NCBI GenBank assembly: GCA_015522395.1
Contig: WAMH01000175.1
Coordinates: forward strand, 1-8,158
Origin: Thermococcus sp.
GTDB taxonomy: Archaea; Methanobacteriota_B; Thermococci; Thermococcales; Thermococcaceae
Length of the DNA: 8,158 nucleotides
Reading direction: 5' to 3'
Numbering within the stretch: the stretch's first letter is position 1; every line of letters begins with the position of its first letter. Below are positions 6,060 through 8,158 of the stretch, one piece after another. Both the position numbers and the translations under genes were made by a program. The notes below the pieces were generated by a model. It was given only the letters and a program-made list of their open reading frames with translations, was not told the origin of the DNA and searched no databases.

Positions 6060-6079
6060 AAACCCCGCTTCGGGGGTTT
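6060..6079. repeat. GC-rich hairpin with one bulge
   Basis: AAACCCCG (6060-6067), loop CTT, then CGGGG, one extra G, TTT (6071-6079). Upstream GGGGTT (6046-6051) and GCGGG (6052-6056) could pair with the same left arm, giving alternative folds. Confidence 0.45.
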
Positions 6080-6089
6080 GAGAGTACAG

Positions 6090-6113
6090 GAAACTTTTCT
6101 AGCGAAAAGTTTC
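6090..6113. repeat. Perfect 10-bp hairpin with TAGC loop
   Basis: GAAACTTTTC (6090-6099), loop TAGC, GAAAAGTTTC (6104-6113). It is the longest perfect stem in the gene-free stretch. Confidence 0.6.
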
Positions 6114-6154
6114 ATCAAAGTCTGTGGTTCCTCTTAAGCTGCTGCCAGATTGAG

Positions 6155-6197
6155 GGGGATTCCATAGAAAACGCTTGGAGTGAATCTTGAATTCCCC
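6155..6197. repeat. Imperfect 8-bp inverted repeat
   Basis: GGGGATTC (6155-6162) pairs with GAATTCCCC (6189-6197) with one bulged T and a 26-nt loop. Confidence 0.35.
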
Positions 6198-6219
6198 TTT
6201 GGTAATTCGCATTTTAATT

Positions 6220-6268
6220 GGAGTTCAATTTAACCGACGCCCGAAGGGCGTCAACGGAAAGGAACTCC
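6220..6268. repeat. Two-tier stem with a symmetrical internal loop
   Basis: The outer stem GGAGTTC (6220-6226) pairs with GAACTCC (6262-6268). The inner perfect stem GACGCCC, loop GAA, GGGCGTC spans 6236-6252. They are separated by 9 unpaired nt on each side. This could be a folded RNA or a DNA cruciform; a guide-RNA fold is discussed in the findings. Confidence 0.5.
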
Positions 6269-6350
6269 CTAAAAAGGGTAATAATGGAAGAATTCAACTT
6301 GAAATCTTGTCAGCTGAATAAAACGGGAATCAGCTTCATTTTAGCACTCT

Positions 6351-6355
6351 AAAAA
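6351..6355 (-). terminator. Candidate T5 terminator downstream of tRNA-His
   Basis: On the minus strand a T5 run occurs about 45 nt after the CCA end of the tRNA. The interval between contains an imperfect CTTTC/GAAAG inverted repeat (about 6367-6393) that would lie in the trailer. Confidence 0.35.
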
Positions 6356-6400
6356 CAGTCAACAACTTTCCGCCAGCGCTTTCGTCAGAAAGGGCTGTTA

Positions 6401-6478
6401 TGGGGCCAGGGCCGGGATTTGAACCCGGGCTAGGGGATCCACAGTCCCCTGTGCTGACCAGGCTACACCACCCTGGCC
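6401..6478 (-). tRNA. tRNA-His (anticodon GTG), CCA encoded
   Basis: A complete cloverleaf is visible on the minus strand. The acceptor stem is GCCAGGG with CCCTGGC. The anticodon arm is GGGGA, loop CTGTGGA, TCCCC, giving anticodon GTG at 6442-6444. The T arm is CCGGG, TTCAAAT, CCCGG, followed by discriminator C and encoded CCA (6401-6403). A G just before the acceptor stem (6478) can pair with the discriminator C, the hallmark identity element of histidine tRNAs. No intron is seen. The 3' end faces the accessory island. Confidence 0.96.
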
Positions 6479-6484
6479 ACGTCC

Positions 6485-6506
6485 AGCTAAACCTTTTGGG
6501 TTAGCT
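6485..6506. repeat. Inverted repeat between the tRNA-His TATA box and gene
   Basis: AGCTAAACC, loop TTTT, GGGTTAGCT pairs at 8 of 9 positions. It covers the expected start of transcription of the tRNA, so it may be part of the leader or a protein site. Confidence 0.35.
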
Positions 6507-6520
6507 TTATAAAGTTTTCG
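6505..6520 (-). promoter_or_regulatory. BRE/TATA promoter of tRNA-His; TATA palindromic
   Basis: On the minus strand CGAAAA precedes CTTTATAAAG (6514-6505), a strong TATA box about 30 nt from the tRNA 5' end. The box is a perfect palindrome and could also work toward taw3 (ATG 6620), although the BRE on that side is poor. Confidence 0.65.
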
Positions 6521-6619
6521 ACACAACGGGCTGAAAGGGAGAGGATATGCCTTTTACTTACCGTAAGCCGTCTCTGAAGGCACTTTCTGGACAACTGAAA
6601 GCGGTCGGGAGGTTTCAAG

Positions 6620-7258
6620 ATGAAAGCCAAGCGCGAGGCCTTAAAAAGCCTCTTCACGGCGATGGGAGAGGGAAAAGTGGACGAGGACATAATAGAGTTA
6701 CTCCTCCTCATTAACTCCATTAAAGGCATTTACACGACCTCATCCTGCTCCGGCAGGATTGGAATCATCGAGGAGCCAGCCTTAGGGGCGAAGCCGCTCT
6801 CCCGGTGGCTGATAAAGGTCCACAGGGCCATCGAATTTGAGGAGGCTAAGAACGCGCTCAATGACGCGAGGGAGGGCCTCATCTTCCTCAAGAGCCAGCC
6901 GCCAATTTTCCACGTCGTAGCGGAGGACATGGAGAATGCCAAGAAGCTCCACGAGCTTGGTCTTGCCAGCGGCTTCAAGTACACGACCTTCAAGGTGGTC
7001 TCCAACCGTTACTTAGTTGAGATAAACGCCACGGAGTACCTGACGGCACCCCTCGGGAAGGACGGTAAAATCTTAGTGGACGAGGAGTACCTCCGCTTTG
7101 CCATCGAAGTTGGCAACTCCATGCTGAAACGCTCAAAGGGCAGGCTCCCCCGGCTTGAGGAAAACTTCAGAAAGCTGAGAGAAGAGCTCGGCGAAGACGA
7201 GCTGTTCTACGAGCTTGCGGAGAAGTCTGAAATAGGAAAGGGTTGGAGGATCCCCTAA
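6620..7258 (+). CDS. taw3: tRNA-Phe wybutosine-pathway methyltransferase Taw3 (TYW3 family)
   Basis: A 212-residue cytoplasmic protein of the TYW3 family, found in archaea and eukaryotes. It uses S-adenosylmethionine to methylate the tricyclic wyosine intermediate at G37 of tRNA-Phe, which steadies codon reading. Family marks are the motif SSCSGR (41-46) followed by IGIIEEP, the LIKVHRAI segment (64-71), KSQPPIFHVV (91-100) and the helix ENAKKLHELG with SGFKYTTFKVV (105-127). Length is normal. ATG 6620 follows GGGAGG with a short spacer. The leader from the palindromic TATA would be about 80-90 nt. The neighbouring tRNA is His, not its substrate. Its TAA overlaps the reversed TAG of the lipoate ligase gene. 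Confidence 0.95.
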   Translation: MKAKREALKSLFTAMGEGKVDEDIIELLLLINSIKGIYTTSSCSGRIGIIEEPALGAKPLSRWLIKVHRAIEFEEAKNALNDAREGLIFLKSQPPIFHVVAEDMENAKKLHELGLASGFKYTTFKVVSNRYLVEINATEYLTAPLGKDGKILVDEEYLRFAIEVGNSMLKRSKGRLPRLEENFRKLREELGEDELFYELAEKSEIGKGWRIP

Positions 7259-8004
7259 CGCATCTCGTTCCACTCCGGGTCTTCATACCTCTCTTCCACA
7301 AGCCTTTCGGCCAGCTCAAGCTCGTAGTCCGTGAGTTCCCCCTCCTCCATCGGGAACGCGCTGAAGAAGCTCTGCCTGAGCAACTCGTAGGCCTCCCAGC
7401 GGTTGAGTTTTATCCCCTCGCGCTCCAGCGTTGTGACGCGCTCCCATATCGAGGAAACGCCCTTGTCCTGGAGCTTGAGCCTGGAAACGCGGAGCACTTT
7501 CCCGAGAACCTCAACGCGCGTCGCGTACATGAAGGTGCCGTGCTGTAAAATCACGCCCTTTCTCCTCGTCTGGGCCGAGCCGCTGATTTTCTTTCCGTTC
7601 ACTGTGATGTCGTTCAAACCGGAAAAGCCAGCATCAAGACCCAGCTCCTTCAGCGCATCTAGAAGGGGGCCCGCTAAATAGCGGTAGCTGCTCTCGACGT
7701 TTTTCAAAGCAGGATGGAGGTCCTCACTGGCTGTAACAGAGTAGGTTATCTCGCCGAACTCGTCGTGGAAAACCGAACCTCCACCGGTTATCCTTCTCAC
7801 GACAGGGATGCCGAGCCTCTTGGCTTCGTCGAGATCGACGTCGTGCCTCACGCTCTGGAATCGCCCTATGGTTACCGAGCTTGGACTGAAGGCGTATAAG
7901 CGAACGGTGTCCGGAACCTTACCCTCTATCCTCGCGCGCATTATGGCCTCGTCTATCGCCATCTGAACCTCCGGCCTGGCAACAATGAGCGGAATGAACC
8001 TCAC
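7255..8004 (-). CDS. lplA: Lipoate-protein ligase A family protein
   Basis: A 249-residue cytoplasmic enzyme of the biotin/lipoate transferase fold. It activates lipoate with ATP and attaches it to a lysine of lipoyl domains (2-oxoacid dehydrogenases, glycine cleavage H protein). Seen: RRITGGGSVFHD with the lipoate-binding RRxxGGG (70-76), FGEITYSV (83-90), NGKKISGSAQ with the likely catalytic lysine K139, and HGTFMY (155-160). It is much shorter than E. coli LplA (337 residues) and lacks its C-terminal domain, like archaeal enzymes that need a separate partner protein; no partner is in this window. The start is uncertain: GTG 8004 has GGTG 6 nt upstream and gives MRFIPLIVA; GTG 8016 or 8013 and TTG 8118 are longer alternatives. 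Confidence 0.92.
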   Translation of the reverse strand: MRFIPLIVARPEVQMAIDEAIMRARIEGKVPDTVRLYAFSPSSVTIGRFQSVRHDVDLDEAKRLGIPVVRRITGGGSVFHDEFGEITYSVTASEDLHPALKNVESSYRYLAGPLLDALKELGLDAGFSGLNDITVNGKKISGSAQTRRKGVILQHGTFMYATRVEVLGKVLRVSRLKLQDKGVSSIWERVTTLEREGIKLNRWEAYELLRQSFFSAFPMEEGELTDYELELAERLVEERYEDPEWNEMR

Positions 8005-8034
8005 CTCAACCACCACGGTTAAAAAGTTCGGCGA

Positions 8035-8043
8035 GTTTTTAAG
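8035..8043 (-). promoter_or_regulatory. Candidate TATA box for the lipoate ligase gene
   Basis: CTTAAAAAC on the minus strand would start transcription near 8012, just ahead of GTG 8004. A second AT-rich box CTTTTTAA at 8026-8019, preceded by CGAA, would start transcripts near 7996 and remove that codon, so the pair leaves the start undecided. Confidence 0.35.
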
Positions 8044-8129
8044 CCCAGCGATGATGACGCCCAAGCCCTCCCGAGGGGTGACGAGAGCGGTCACCACTGA
8101 GCGGACTCTGATGAACAAGTTCTGGGGGT

Positions 8130-8149
8130 GTGGGGGCGTTAGCCCCCCA
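8130..8149 (+). repeat. Dispersed hairpin repeat, copy 2
   Basis: Identical over 20 bases to 5964-5983 and in the same orientation, with the stem GGGGGC/GCCCCC and loop GTTA. The shared AAGTT...CTGGGG upstream flank shows that the repeat extends beyond the hairpin. The copy is close to the window edge and lies upstream of the lipoate ligase gene. Confidence 0.8.
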
Positions 8150-8158
8150 ATAGTTTAA

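Larger units (their letters stand above)
5869..6306. repeat. 12-bp direct repeat bracketing most of the hairpin field
   Basis: CAACTTGAAATC occurs at 5869-5880 and 6295-6306 in the same orientation, 414 bp apart. The match stops abruptly on both sides. No terminal inverted repeats are visible just inside, so a target-site duplication is possible but unproven. Confidence 0.55.
5812..6400. other. 589-bp gene-free, hairpin-rich stretch between the small ORF and tRNA-His
   Basis: No convincing protein frame, start site or tRNA-like fold is seen on either strand. The stretch instead contains a series of different short palindromes, several with perfect stems of 7-10 bp and loops of 3-4 nt, listed separately. 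It also holds a 12-bp direct repeat (5869-5880, 6295-6306) and a T5 run on + at 6030-6034. I found no plausible C/D-box pair of standard form. It could be a dispersed repeat cluster, remnants of a mobile element, or one or more structured RNAs. Confidence 0.7.

Noticed and set aside
5812..6400. C/D-box guide RNA or CRISPR array in the gene-free stretch
   Set aside because: No properly spaced RTGATGA and CTGA boxes were found (TTTGATGAAAC near 6112 on minus lacks a D box), and the palindromes differ in sequence and spacing, unlike a CRISPR array.
6540..6600. C/D-like RNA upstream of taw3, with several CTGA motifs
   Set aside because: The CTGA copies are not paired with C boxes; GGATATG is too far from RTGATGA.
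6547..6714. 55-codon open frame starting ATG 6547 ahead of and overlapping taw3
   Set aside because: It lacks a ribosome site of the local GGTG kind, turns into Gly/Arg-rich sequence where it overlaps taw3 in another frame, and resembles nothing I know.
8005..8118. 38-residue N-terminal extension of the lipoate ligase from TTG 8118
   Set aside because: The extra sequence does not resemble the family, and promoter-like boxes fall inside it.

Overview
The window looks like a piece of a Thermococcales chromosome (Thermococcus or a close relative). The evidence is archaeal promoter layout (BRE/TATA about 25-30 nt before likely transcript starts), purine-rich ribosome binding sites of the form GGTG plus 5-6 nt before the start codon, a UPF0147 protein, a TYW3/Taw3 wybutosine enzyme, a tRNA-His gene with encoded CCA, and tightly packed genes. 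The genus is inferred from gene content and style; no database search was run.

Layout. 1-620: a class II (fuculose-type) aldolase on +, facing a UPF0147 gene on -. 870-1061: a divergent regulatory interval between UPF0147 and the next operon, with a 10-bp tandem repeat and a pair of imperfect 15-bp direct repeats. 1062-3978: a complete polar amino-acid ABC importer operon in the order lipoprotein receptor, permease, ATPase, permease. The ATPase lacks a normal start codon. 3979-4506 (-): a corrinoid adenosyltransferase whose stop codon abuts that of the last permease with no spacer.

4560-6400 is the accessory part and is visibly AT-richer. It holds a broken gene (4604-5560) that, after correcting three small indels, reads as one protein of about 318 residues: a possible EVE/YTH-like module followed by a PD-(D/E)XK nuclease of RecB/NucS type. 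This resembles the layout of modification-dependent nucleases. A small intact unknown gene overlaps its end by 4 bp. After that come about 590 bp without genes, packed with at least eight hairpins and bounded by a 12-bp direct repeat. One hairpin is repeated as an identical 20-mer at the right edge of the window. The island ends at the 3' side of tRNA-His (GTG).

6480-8158: the tRNA promoter, then taw3 (+) and a lipoate-protein ligase gene (-), whose stop codons overlap, and the second copy of the dispersed hairpin repeat.

The housekeeping genes serve separate jobs: amino-acid import, B12 cofactor activation, lipoate attachment and tRNA-Phe modification. The most unusual material is the degenerate nuclease gene with its small partner and the adjoining hairpin field.
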